64,000 nucleotides of DNA from Micromonospora sp. WMMD1120 (lineage in GTDB: Bacteria > Actinomycetota > Actinomycetes > Mycobacteriales > Micromonosporaceae), in NCBI RefSeq assembly GCF_029626235.1, contig NZ_JARUBO010000005.1, forward strand, positions 3,628,501 through 3,692,500, read 5' to 3'. This document shows positions 53,106-60,966 of the stretch, one piece after another. Below the pieces are notes generated by a model. That model was given only the letters and a program-made list of their open reading frames with translations, searched no databases and had not been told where the DNA came from. Each line of letters begins with the position of its first letter. Within the stretch, counting starts at the first letter, position 1. Position numbers and translations under genes: made by a program.

Positions 53106-55967
53106 GTGACAACGAGCCGTTCACGGGGCAAGGCAGGCGTGGGGCTGAAGATCGACCGGGTGTGGACGACCGAGGGGGTCCACCCGTACGACGAGGTCAG
53201 CTGGGAGCGCCGGGACGTCGTGATGACGAACTGGCGGGACGGCTCGATCAACTTCGAGCAGCGGGGGGTCGAGTTCCCCGAGTCGTGGAGCGTCAACGCG
53301 GCCAACATCGTCACCACGAAGTACTTCCGGGGCGCGGTGGGGACCCCGGAGCGGGAGTGGTCGCTCAAGCAGCTCATCGACCGGGTGGTCACCACCTACC
53401 GCACCGCCGGTGAGGAGTACGGCTACTTCGCCAGCCCGGCCGACGCCGAGGTCTTCGCGCACGAGCTGACCTGGATGCTGCTGCACCAGGTGTTCAGCTT
53501 CAACTCGCCGGTCTGGTTCAACGTCGGAACCCCGTCGCCGCAGCAGGTCAGCGCCTGCTTCATCCTGGCCGTCGACGACTCGATGGACTCCATCCTGGAC
53601 TGGTACAAGGAGGAGGGGCTGATCTTCAAGGGCGGCTCCGGCTCCGGCGTCAACCTGTCGCGCATCCGTTCGTCCCGTGAGCTGCTGTCCTCCGGCGGCA
53701 CCGCCTCCGGCCCGGTCAGCTTCATGCGCGGCGCGGACGCCTCCGCCGGCACCATCAAGTCCGGCGGCGCGACCCGTCGGGCGGCCAAGATGGTCATCCT
53801 CGACGTGGACCACCCGGACATCGAGGAGTTCGTGGTCACCAAGGCGCGCGAGGAGGACAAGATCCGCGCGCTGCGCGACGCCGGGTTCGACATGGACCTC
53901 GGCGGTTCCGACATCGTCAGCGTGCAGTACCAGAACGCCAACAACTCGGTCCGGGTCTCCGACGAGTTCATGTCGGCGGTGGAGAACGGCAAGGGCTTCG
54001 ACCTGCGCGGCCGGCTGGACGGCTCGGTGATCGACACCGTCGACGCCAAGAAGCTGTTCCGGACCATCTCCCAGGCCGCCTGGGAGTGCGCCGACCCGGG
54101 CCTGCAGTACGACGACACCATCAACGACTGGCACACCTGCCCGGAGACCGGGCGGATCACCGCGTCGAACCCGTGCTCGGAGTACCTGCACCTGGACAAC
54201 TCCTCGTGCAACCTGGCCTCGCTCAACCTGATGAAGTTCCTCCGTGCCGACGGTGGCTTCGAGGTGGAGAAGTTCGTCAAGTCCGTCGAGTTCGTCATCA
54301 CCGCGATGGACATCTCGATCTGCTTCGCCGACTTCCCGACCGACAAGATCGGTGAGACGTCCCGCGCCTACCGTCAGCTCGGCATCGGCTACGCCAACCT
54401 GGGCGCCCTGCTGATGGCCTCCGGCCTGCCGTACGACTCGGACCAGGGGCGCTCGGTCGCCGCCGCGATCACGTCCCTGATGACCGGCACCGCGTACCGT
54501 CGCTCGGCCGAGCTGGCCGGCGTCGTCGGCCCGTACGACGGTTACGCCCGCAACGCCGAGCCGCACAAGCGGGTCATGCGCAAGCACGCCGCCGCCAACG
54601 ACGAGATAAAGCCGACCAGCCCGGTGGCCACCGCGATCGTTCGCGAGGCGACCAAGCAGTGGACCCAGGGCAACAAGATCGGTGACAAGAACGGTTGGCG
54701 CAACGCGCAGGCCAGCGTCCTCGCCCCGACCGGCACCATCGGCTTCATGATGGACTGCGACACCACCGGCGTGGAGCCGGACCTGGCGCTGGTCAAGTTC
54801 AAGAAGCTGGTCGGCGGCGGCTCGATGCAGATCGTCAACCAGACGGTGCCGCGCGCCCTGCGCAGCCTCGGCTACCCCGAGGAGCAGGTCGAGGCCATCG
54901 TCGAGCACATCGCCGACCACGGCCACGTGGTGGACGCCCCGGGCCTCAAGCCGGAGCACTACGCGGTCTTCGACTGCGCGATGGGCGAGCGGACGATCGC
55001 GCCGATGGGTCACGTGCGGATGATGGCGGCCATCCAGCCGTTCGTCTCCGGCGCCATCTCCAAGACGGTCAACATGCCGGAGGCGGCCACCGTCGAGGAC
55101 GTCGAGAAGATCTACTTCGAGGGTTGGAAGCTCGGCCTCAAGGCGCTGGCGATCTACCGGGACAACTGCAAGGTCGGCCAGCCGCTCTCCGTGGCCAAGA
55201 ACAACAAGGCCACCGAGCCGGCTGCGGTCGAGGCCGCGCCGGCCGCGGTCGAGAAGGTCATCGAGTACCGGCCGGTGCGCAAGCGCCTGCCGAAGAAGCG
55301 CCCGTCCGAGACGGTCAGCTTCTCCGTCGGCGGCGCCGAGGGCTACCTGACCGCGTCGTCCTACCCGGACGACGGCCTCGGTGAGGTCTTCCTGAAGATG
55401 TCCAAGCAGGGCTCGACCCTGGCCGGGGTGATGGACGCCTTCTCGGTGGCCATCAGCATCGGCCTCCAGTACGGCGTGCCGCTGGAGACGTTCGTCAGCA
55501 AGTTCACCAACATGCGCTTCGAGCCGGCCGGCATGACCGACGACCCGGACGTGCGGATGGCGGCCTCGGTGATGGACTACATCTTCCGTCGCCTCGCGCT
55601 GGACTTCCTGCCCTACGAGCGCCGCGCCGAGTTGGGCATCTTCACCGCCTCGGAGCGGGCCGCCCAGCTCCGCGCCGAGGCCGACGCGGAGGCCGCCGTG
55701 AGCGGTGCGGACCTCACCGCGATGGCGTCCTCCGCGCCGGTGGAGACCCCGGCCAAGCCCGAGGCCGTCGCCCAGCCGGCACAGGAGGTGGCCGACGTGG
55801 CCGCCGCCAAGCCGGCCCCGGGCGTGGGTTCCAGCACCGAGTTGCTGGAGGCCGTCATCGGCAAGGCCGCCGACGCACCGCTCTGCTTCACCTGCGGTAC
55901 GAAGATGCGCCCCGCCGGAAGCTGCTACGTCTGCGAGGGCTGCGGCTCCACCAGCGGCTGCAGCTGA
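53106..55967 (+). CDS. nrdJ: Adenosylcobalamin-dependent (class II) ribonucleotide reductase
   Basis: 953-aa class II RNR that reduces ribonucleotides using B12 without a separate radical-generating subunit. Family landmarks are GVHPYDEVSWERRDVVMTNW, FKGGSGSGVNLSRIRSS, NPCSEYLHLDNSSCNLASLN and APTGTIGFMMDCDTTGVEPD. The C-terminal region (GEVFLKMSKQGSTLAGVMD) is followed by an Ala/Pro linker. A terminal Cys cluster (CFTCGTKMRPAGSCYVCEGC) probably shuttles electrons or binds zinc. GTG 53106 has GAGGGGGG 7 nt upstream; GTG 53073 is the alternative. It is the likely target of NrdR; no B12 riboswitch is recognised between nrdR and nrdJ. Confidence 0.96.
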   Translation: MTTSRSRGKAGVGLKIDRVWTTEGVHPYDEVSWERRDVVMTNWRDGSINFEQRGVEFPESWSVNAANIVTTKYFRGAVGTPEREWSLKQLIDRVVTTYRTAGEEYGYFASPADAEVFAHELTWMLLHQVFSFNSPVWFNVGTPSPQQVSACFILAVDDSMDSILDWYKEEGLIFKGGSGSGVNLSRIRSSRELLSSGGTASGPVSFMRGADASAGTIKSGGATRRAAKMVILDVDHPDIEEFVVTKAREEDKIRALRDAGFDMDLGGSDIVSVQYQNANNSVRVSDEFMSAVENGKGFDLRGRLDGSVIDTVDAKKLFRTISQAAWECADPGLQYDDTINDWHTCPETGRITASNPCSEYLHLDNSSCNLASLNLMKFLRADGGFEVEKFVKSVEFVITAMDISICFADFPTDKIGETSRAYRQLGIGYANLGALLMASGLPYDSDQGRSVAAAITSLMTGTAYRRSAELAGVVGPYDGYARNAEPHKRVMRKHAAANDEIKPTSPVATAIVREATKQWTQGNKIGDKNGWRNAQASVLAPTGTIGFMMDCDTTGVEPDLALVKFKKLVGGGSMQIVNQTVPRALRSLGYPEEQVEAIVEHIADHGHVVDAPGLKPEHYAVFDCAMGERTIAPMGHVRMMAAIQPFVSGAISKTVNMPEAATVEDVEKIYFEGWKLGLKALAIYRDNCKVGQPLSVAKNNKATEPAAVEAAPAAVEKVIEYRPVRKRLPKKRPSETVSFSVGGAEGYLTASSYPDDGLGEVFLKMSKQGSTLAGVMDAFSVAISIGLQYGVPLETFVSKFTNMRFEPAGMTDDPDVRMAASVMDYIFRRLALDFLPYERRAELGIFTASERAAQLRAEADAEAAVSGADLTAMASSAPVETPAKPEAVAQPAQEVADVAAAKPAPGVGSSTELLEAVIGKAADAPLCFTCGTKMRPAGSCYVCEGCGSTSGCS

Positions 55968-55982
55968 CGTACGCGACGAAGG

Positions 55983-56026
55983 GCGCTGCCCCGGCCTCCC
56001 TCGTGGAGGTCGGGGCAGCGCTCTTT
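55983..56026 (+). terminator. Strong intrinsic terminator of nrdRJ
   Basis: A 17-bp stem, GCGCTGCCCCGGCCTCC / GGAGGTCGGGGCAGCGC (one mismatch), loop CTCGT, followed by TCTTT. Confidence 0.85.
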
Positions 56027-56080
56027 GTGGCCTCAATGCAGAGGTTGGTTGACGGCCGGGAAGGGTGCGAGGCTCGTCGC

Positions 56081-56605
56081 GTGACTTCTCCCCTTGCGCG
56101 TCGCGTCTACGAAACGTGTCACCTGACCGGATCGTTCCGCTTGCGCTCAGGTCAGACGAGCGACGAGTACTTCGACAAGTACCTATTCGAGGCACAACCT
56201 GGCCTGTTGTGTGCGGTGGCCGAGGTGATGGTCACCCTGCTGCCAGAGTGTGACGTGCTGGCGGGGATGGAGATGGGCGGCATCCCGATCGCCACCGTGA
56301 TGTCGCAGCTGACCGGGCTGCCGACCGCGTTCGTCCGGAAGCAGGCGAAGGAGTACGGCACCGGCAAGGCCGCCGAGGGCGCCCCCGTGGTCGGCCGGCG
56401 GGTGGTGGTGATCGAGGACGTGGTCACCACAGGCGGCGCGTTGCTGGCATCATGCCGCCAGCTGCGGGCCGGCGGCGCGATGGTCGAAACGGTGGTCTGC
56501 GCTATCGATCGCGAGCAGGGCGGGCGTGAGAATCTGGCGGCCGAAGGGCTGCGCTTGCACGCCGCCCTCACCCGTCGCGACCTGGAATCGTCCCCGCCGG
56601 GCTGA
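56081..56605 (+). CDS. Orotate phosphoribosyltransferase-like protein (PyrE family)
   Basis: 174-aa PRTase. The PRPP-binding motif VVVIEDVVTTGGA (about residues 109-121) is complete, with the preceding hood segment FVRKQAKEYGTGK and substrate-binding GMEMGGIPIA. The start of the protein (LARRVYETCHLTGSFRLRSGQ) matches PyrE. It may be a second orotate PRTase or an accessory paralogue; the housekeeping pyr genes are not nearby. GTG 56081 is preferred; an in-frame ATG at 56036 would start close after the nrdJ terminator but lacks a ribosome-binding site. Confidence 0.85.
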   Translation: MTSPLARRVYETCHLTGSFRLRSGQTSDEYFDKYLFEAQPGLLCAVAEVMVTLLPECDVLAGMEMGGIPIATVMSQLTGLPTAFVRKQAKEYGTGKAAEGAPVVGRRVVVIEDVVTTGGALLASCRQLRAGGAMVETVVCAIDREQGGRENLAAEGLRLHAALTRRDLESSPPG

Positions 56606-56720
56606 TCGTCTGACAAGCCAGCTGCTTCACCGCCGTGCCATGCGCCCCGGGAGTGCCGCCCCGGCCGAGGCGCTTCGGGTGCGGACCGAGGGGTTCGTCG
56701 TGGCGTGGCGAGCTACCGGA

Positions 56721-56930
56721 TCAGCGGTCTTCGTCGCCTTCGGTGGGGCGTGGCGGGCGGTTGTGCTTGGCCCACTCGTCGACCTCGTCCGCGTCCCAGA
56801 TCGTCGTTCCGATCAACCGGGCGATCGGCTCGGGGAAGCCCGGTCGGCGGGTGATCTGGAGGACCCGCTGCCGCGACACGTTGAACAGGGCGGCTAACTC
56901 ACCAGGCCCGTACAAGCGCGGTCGCTTCAC
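56721..56930 (-). CDS. Small helix-turn-helix protein (AlpA/excisionase-like)
   Basis: 69-aa DNA-binding protein. LYGPGELAALFNVSRQRVLQ is a MerR/AlpA-type helix-turn-helix, followed by RRPGFPEPIARLIGTTIWDA and VDEWAKHNRPP, the usual wing and C-terminal helix of excisionase-like proteins. It is related to regulators found in prophage and integrative elements, but no integrase is in the window. GTG 56930 has a weak ribosome-binding site. It is divergent from the three-gene mini-operon at 57051; an inverted repeat CACTT-N10-AAGTG (56968-56987) lies between them. Confidence 0.75.
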   Translation of the reverse strand: MKRPRLYGPGELAALFNVSRQRVLQITRRPGFPEPIARLIGTTIWDADEVDEWAKHNRPPRPTEGDEDR

Positions 56931-57050
56931 GGCCTGAAAGTAGGCGTATCTAAAGCTTGACTATTGCCACTTACAGATTGACAAGTGAGGGAGAGGTGGT
57001 GTGTGGTGGAGTAGTCCATACCAGGCGACAGCAGATCGTCAGGAGGCCAG

Positions 57051-57239
57051 GTGCCGAAGCACGTGCCGTACGACGACTACCTGCTGGCCGTGGCGCTGAC
57101 TCTGGCGCGCCGGCACCGTCCGGTCTGGTCGTGGAGGCATTGGCGGCGGATCTGCCGCTGTGGGGCGGATCTGCCGTGCCGTGCCCGCCACCGCATCCCG
57201 ATCCGCCGAGGCTTCTGGCCGGGGGAGGAGCAGGAGTGA
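57051..57239 (+). CDS. Small basic protein, first gene of mini-operon
   Basis: 62-aa protein from GTG 57051 with AGGAGG 4 nt upstream. Begins MPKHVPYDDYLLAVALTLAR and is rich in Trp, Arg and Cys (WSWRHWRRICRCGADLPC), which suggests a small metal- or nucleic-acid-binding fold. No family is recognised. The stop overlaps the next gene by 4 nt. Its presence in a tightly overlapped set with a ribosome-binding site supports it being real. Confidence 0.6.
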   Translation: MPKHVPYDDYLLAVALTLARRHRPVWSWRHWRRICRCGADLPCRARHRIPIRRGFWPGEEQE

Positions 57240-57454
57240 CCACGCACGCCCCGGTCCTTCCGCTGTGGATCTGCGGTGGCTGCGACTCACTTTGGCCCTG
57301 CCGGACCCGGCGCACCGAGCTGGTTGCCGAGTTCGACGGCGCACCTGTGTCGTTGGCCCTCTACATGGGGTCCTACCTGATCTGGGCGGCCGAGGACCTG
57401 ACCTGGGTGCCCGCCGGGCTGCTGCATCGGCGCTTCCTGGGCTGGATCCGGTGA
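57236..57454 (+). CDS. Small Cys-containing actinobacterial protein, second gene of mini-operon
   Basis: 72-aa protein starting at GTG 57236 within the previous stop. It opens MTTHAPVLPLWICGGCDSLW with a CxxC-x5-C start (CGGCDSLWPC), then LALYMGSYLIWAAEDLTWV and a conserved-looking end HRRFLGWIR. Similar short proteins occur widely in actinomycetes near HTH regulators and have been mis-named flavin reductase (recollection, not verified). The function is unknown. Confidence 0.65.
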   Translation: MTTHAPVLPLWICGGCDSLWPCRTRRTELVAEFDGAPVSLALYMGSYLIWAAEDLTWVPAGLLHRRFLGWIR

Positions 57455-57633
57455 GCCTGATCCGGCGGGGTGACGAACGGTTCCACCACAGCGACAACTC
57501 GCACAAGTGGATCCCGCCCGAACCGGACCACGACCAGGAGGTCTGGACCGAGATGGTCCGGCAGCACCAACTCCAGCACCTGGAGGAGGTCTCCAGCCGC
57601 AGGAAGCCCTCTCGATCATTTGATGCTGAGTAG
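57451..57633 (+). CDS. Small acidic/His-rich protein, third gene of mini-operon
   Basis: 60-aa protein from GTG 57451, overlapping the previous stop by 4 nt. Very hydrophilic (RRGDERFHHSDNSHKWIPPE; QEVWTEMVRQHQLQHLEEV). The stop codon TAG lies inside the left arm of hairpin c, so the hairpin starts within the coding region. No family is recognised. Confidence 0.6.
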   Translation: MSLIRRGDERFHHSDNSHKWIPPEPDHDQEVWTEMVRQHQLQHLEEVSSRRKPSRSFDAE

Positions 57634-57673
57634 TTGCAGGCGAACCGGGCTGACTACTCAGCATCAAATGATC
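57614..57673. repeat. Long intergenic hairpin, copy c (likely bidirectional terminator)
   Basis: Perfect 21-bp arms at 57614-57634 and 57653-57673 around an 18-nt loop. Both ends carry GATC, as in copies a and b, but the arm sequence differs. It lies between the mini-operon (+) and the NIPSNAP gene (-). Confidence 0.8.
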
Positions 57674-57749
57674 TTGAATTTGGCGGCGGAACGCCCTACT
57701 GGCTCGCGTTCGACGATGCCGGATCACCAGGGCGGTTTGCCCAACGGAG

Positions 57750-58061
57750 TCAGTCGGTCGGCAGCAGCGGTCGCATGAACGTTCGCTCGTACCGCACGAC
57801 ACAACCCGACTCGTCGCGGATGCGGTCGGCGGCGACGAACTCCGGGTCGTCGCCGAACCGGGCGCGGTAACGCTCGTAGGCCGCCAGGCTCTCGAAGCTG
57901 AACAGCGCCTCGGCCTTGTCACTGGCGCCCTCGGCGGGCAGGAAATAGCCATGGTGCACACCACCGTGCTCGGCCACCAACCGCATCCATGTTCGGGCGA
58001 AGTCCTCGAACGCGTCGATCTGCGCGGGGTCGATCGTGTAGTGCACGACGCAGGTGATCAT
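57750..58061 (-). CDS. NIPSNAP / antibiotic-biosynthesis-monooxygenase-like small protein
   Basis: 103-aa dimeric alpha/beta-barrel (ferredoxin-like) type protein. MITCVVHYTIDPAQIDAFED and FARTWMRLVAEHGGVHHGYF are the NIPSNAP pattern, with a final YERTFMRPLLP. Such proteins are soluble and of unclear function. The ATG at 58061 lies 85 bp from the divergent ECF sigma gene. The family name is confident; the substrate is not known. Confidence 0.8.
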   Translation of the reverse strand: MITCVVHYTIDPAQIDAFEDFARTWMRLVAEHGGVHHGYFLPAEGASDKAEALFSFESLAAYERYRARFGDDPEFVAADRIRDESGCVVRYERTFMRPLLPTD

Positions 58062-58146
58062 TCGATCACCATAGGGGAGTGCCTCGGTAACACCTGTGCT
58101 CCGCCGTACGAAGAAGGGGTGTGAGGGTTACGAGGGAGGGCTGCCG

Positions 58147-58716
58147 GTGAGTGAGCCGAGCCAAGTCGACGACGACATCTCCGGCATCGGTGCCGATCCG
58201 GTCGCCTTCGAGGTCTTCTACCGCCGGCACCTGGAGGCGGTGGGCCGGTTCGTGGCGCGGCGGGTCGACGATCCACACCTCGCCGCGGACCTGACCGCCG
58301 ACGTGTTCCTGGCGGTGATCGAGTCGGCGGCCGGCTACCGGCCGGATCGGGGGAGCCAGATCGGCTGGCTGTACGGGGTGGCCCGCAACGTCATCGGCGA
58401 CGAGCGACGTCGGGCGGCCCAACGGTTGCGGGTGCACGGCCGCCTGGCCGGACGACGCGACCTCGGGCCCGATGACATCGCCCGCATCGAGGAGCGGATC
58501 GACGCCGAGTCGGCCGCCCGGCGTACCTGTCGGGCGTTGGGCGAGCTACCCGAGGGCACCCGGACGCTTGTCGAACTCGTCGCGGTGGACGGCCTCACCG
58601 TCGCGGAGGCGGCGACGGTGCTCGGGATGTCGCCGGTCGCCGCCCGGGTGCGCCTGCACCGGGCCCGCCGTGTCGTCCGCGCCGTGCTCGCCCGACCGGC
58701 CGCCACCCTCGCTTGA
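58147..58716 (+). CDS. ECF-family RNA polymerase sigma factor
   Basis: 189-aa sigma factor. Region 2 (about residues 18-85) is DPVAFEVFYRRHLEAVGRFV, DLTADVFLAVIE and GWLYGVARNVIGDERRR; region 4 (about 125-180) is LGELPEGTRTLVELVAVDGL and TVAEAATVLGMSPVAARVRLHRAR. GTG 58147 has GAGGGAGGG upstream. The partner gene 17 bp downstream encodes a membrane protein that probably acts as its anti-sigma or signal-relay partner. The regulon cannot be inferred from this window. Confidence 0.9.
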   Translation: MSEPSQVDDDISGIGADPVAFEVFYRRHLEAVGRFVARRVDDPHLAADLTADVFLAVIESAAGYRPDRGSQIGWLYGVARNVIGDERRRAAQRLRVHGRLAGRRDLGPDDIARIEERIDAESAARRTCRALGELPEGTRTLVELVAVDGLTVAEAATVLGMSPVAARVRLHRARRVVRAVLARPAATLA

Positions 58717-58732
58717 TGAGACGGAGCTGACG

Positions 58733-59698
58733 ATGAACGAGACCGAACTGTCGCCGCGGGGTTTCGAGGAGCAACTTCTCCGGGACCTGACGGCACACGT
58801 CGCCCAACGGGCCGAGGTGGTGTCGGTGGCCCGTCCGGCCCGACGCCGTACCCGGCTCCTGGGCGGTTGGCGTCTCGCCGGAGCGTTCGGGCTGGCGGTG
58901 ACGCTGACCGTCGGCGCGCTGGCGGTGCAGACGATGAGGGTGGGCGAACAGCCGCCGCCCACGGCGAGCGCGTCGGAGATCTTCCGGCTGGCCGCCGACG
59001 CCGCCCGGCAGCAGCCGGAGCTCACCGCACGGCCCGACCAGTACGTCTTCACGGAGTCCCTGGCGACGTTCCGCGAGCTGCCGGCCAGCGGCCCGTACCG
59101 AACCATCCGGAACCAACTGTGGCAGTCGGCCGGCGGAATCGCGTACACGCAGGGACGTTATCGACCGGAGACCGATCCGAACGGGTGGAGCGAACTGAGG
59201 GTGCTGCGCATCGACGATCCCGACGATCCCGAGAAGGAACTCGACGCGTTCCAGCCGCCCGCGTACCACGGTGACCTGCCCACCGATCCGGACGAGCTGT
59301 TTCGATACCTTCGGGAACACCCGGTCGACCTGCATCTCTCCGAAGGCGCCGACGAGGAGGCCGTCTACGGGGACGAGAGCATGGCGTACACGACCGCGCG
59401 GTCGATGCTCCGCGGTTACGTGCCGCCCCGGACGCTCGCGGCGCTGTTCGAGGTGCTGGCACGGCAGCCCGGAGCGGTCGTCATCTCGGGCGACGTGGTG
59501 GACGCGGCCGGCCGTCATGGGGTGGCGATCCGGATGCCCGGTGTCATCGGGGGCAACATGGACCTCATCTTCGACCGGGACTCCCACGTCTACCTCGGCA
59601 CCCGAGGGTCGGTGATACGCGACGGCAAGGAGTCCCTGTACGACGCCGTCGCGGTGCTGCGTATCGCCATCGTCGACCGGCCGGGCCAGGTGCCCTGA
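58733..59698 (+). CDS. CU044_5270-type membrane protein, sigma-factor partner
   Basis: 321-aa protein. A cytoplasmic segment (about 1-42) with ELSPRGFEEQLLRDLTAHV is followed by one transmembrane helix (about 45-66), then a large extracytoplasmic domain (about 80-321). The domain has ASEIFRLAADAARQQPE, QYVFTESLATFRE and late FDRDSHVYLGTRG segments seen in this family. Position right after an ECF sigma and the one-helix topology suggest a signal-transducing partner; no classic anti-sigma zinc finger is present. ATG 58733 has ACGGAG upstream. Confidence 0.8.
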   Translation: MNETELSPRGFEEQLLRDLTAHVAQRAEVVSVARPARRRTRLLGGWRLAGAFGLAVTLTVGALAVQTMRVGEQPPPTASASEIFRLAADAARQQPELTARPDQYVFTESLATFRELPASGPYRTIRNQLWQSAGGIAYTQGRYRPETDPNGWSELRVLRIDDPDDPEKELDAFQPPAYHGDLPTDPDELFRYLREHPVDLHLSEGADEEAVYGDESMAYTTARSMLRGYVPPRTLAALFEVLARQPGAVVISGDVVDAAGRHGVAIRMPGVIGGNMDLIFDRDSHVYLGTRGSVIRDGKESLYDAVAVLRIAIVDRPGQVP

Positions 59699-59727
59699 GC
59701 GACGACGGGCCCGCAGGGCCGGACCGG

Positions 59728-60840
59728 TCAGGGCTGGGTGAACAGGGGACCGTAGTTCGAGCGGAACATCTGCTCGCCGAGCCGCCGCATGACCAGGTCA
59801 CGCAACGCGGGTGGGAGCCCGGTGGCCCGGTCCCGCCGGTGGGTCTGGCTGAGCACCCAGTCGGTACGCGGGCGACGCCGCGCCTCGTACCCCCGCAACG
59901 CCTCGGCGACGGAGTCGGCGGCGGCCAACGACGATGCCAGCACGACGGCGTCCTCCAGGGCCATCGCCGCTCCCTGGGCCATGTTCGGCGAGGTGGCGTG
60001 GGCGGCGTCGCCGATCAGCAGCACCGGACCCCGGGTCCAGGAGTCGAGCACGACCTCCTGGTTCGGGCCGGCGTGCACTGTGCTGTCGTCGTGGTCGAGG
60101 GCCTTGAGCATGATGGCGGCCGGCTCGGTGAACGTCGCGGCGACGTCGTCGCGCCAGCCTGGCCGATCGACCGCCGGGCCGTCGTTGTAGTAGCAGTACG
60201 TCTGCTCGGCGCTGATCGGAATGGTCAGGAACTGCCTGCCGCGCCCCAACTGCACCGACCAGAACGGTTCGTCGTCGATCCGGGGCGCCACCCACCGGTA
60301 CGCGTACTGGCCGAGGTCACGGGCCGGGTGGCCGTCGAAGGCCAGCCGGCGGACCGCCGAGTGCACCCCGTCCGCGCCGATCACCAGGTCGTACCGTCCG
60401 GCACTGCCGTCGTCGAACTCGACGGCGATCAGATCGCCCTCCCGCGCGAGCGCCACCGGTTGGCGGCCCCAGCGGATCGGGGCGTCGGCGACGCCGGCGA
60501 GCAGCGCCCGGTGCAGCAGTGCCCGGGGCAGTGACACGCACGGCCCGACGCCCTGCCACAGCGCGGCCACGTCGATGTCGAAGAGGCGCCGGCCCCGCTG
60601 GTTGGCGCTGCGCTGACGCCTGATCTCCACGGCGACGTCGGCGACCGGTTCCCGGAAATTGAGCACGTCGAGCACCCGTGTCGCGTTGCCGGTCAGGTAG
60701 ATGCCGGCGCCGGAGTCGGTCGGCCCGGAGGCCCGTTCGACCACGTCGACGGTCGCGCCCCAGTCCCGCAACGCGGCAACCGTCGCCAGCCCGGCGACGC
60801 CCCCGCCGACGATCAGTACCCGGACACCAGTTCCCCGCAC
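59728..60840 (-). CDS. FAD-dependent monooxygenase
   Basis: 370-aa class A flavoprotein monooxygenase (PheA/TfdB/UbiH-like). The N-terminal ADP-binding motif is VLIVGGGVAGLATVAALRDWG. The DG motif region is YDLVIGADGVHSAVRR and the GD motif is VLLIGDAAHATSPNMAQGAA. Such enzymes hydroxylate aromatic or polyketide substrates with NAD(P)H and O2. GTG 60840 has GAGGACC upstream. The substrate is unknown; no pathway genes adjoin. Confidence 0.87.
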   Translation of the reverse strand: MRGTGVRVLIVGGGVAGLATVAALRDWGATVDVVERASGPTDSGAGIYLTGNATRVLDVLNFREPVADVAVEIRRQRSANQRGRRLFDIDVAALWQGVGPCVSLPRALLHRALLAGVADAPIRWGRQPVALAREGDLIAVEFDDGSAGRYDLVIGADGVHSAVRRLAFDGHPARDLGQYAYRWVAPRIDDEPFWSVQLGRGRQFLTIPISAEQTYCYYNDGPAVDRPGWRDDVAATFTEPAAIMLKALDHDDSTVHAGPNQEVVLDSWTRGPVLLIGDAAHATSPNMAQGAAMALEDAVVLASSLAAADSVAEALRGYEARRRPRTDWVLSQTHRRDRATGLPPALRDLVMRRLGEQMFRSNYGPLFTQP

Positions 60841-60966
60841 GACCCGGTCCTCCCGTCAACATCACCCCGCTGAGCTGCTGCTCAGAGCGCCGACCGAGGC
60901 AGCACTCTACGAGGCGCGCCGGAACGGGGGCTGAACCGGCGGAAAAAGGCTGCGAAGATCACGCTC

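Noticed and set aside
53121..56195. 1024-codon open frame on the minus strand opposite nrdJ
   Set aside because: It is the antisense shadow of a class II ribonucleotide reductase; composition is repetitive and non-protein-like.
56721..57633. Prophage remnant
   Set aside because: The AlpA-like protein alone is not enough; no integrase, capsid or att duplication was found nearby.
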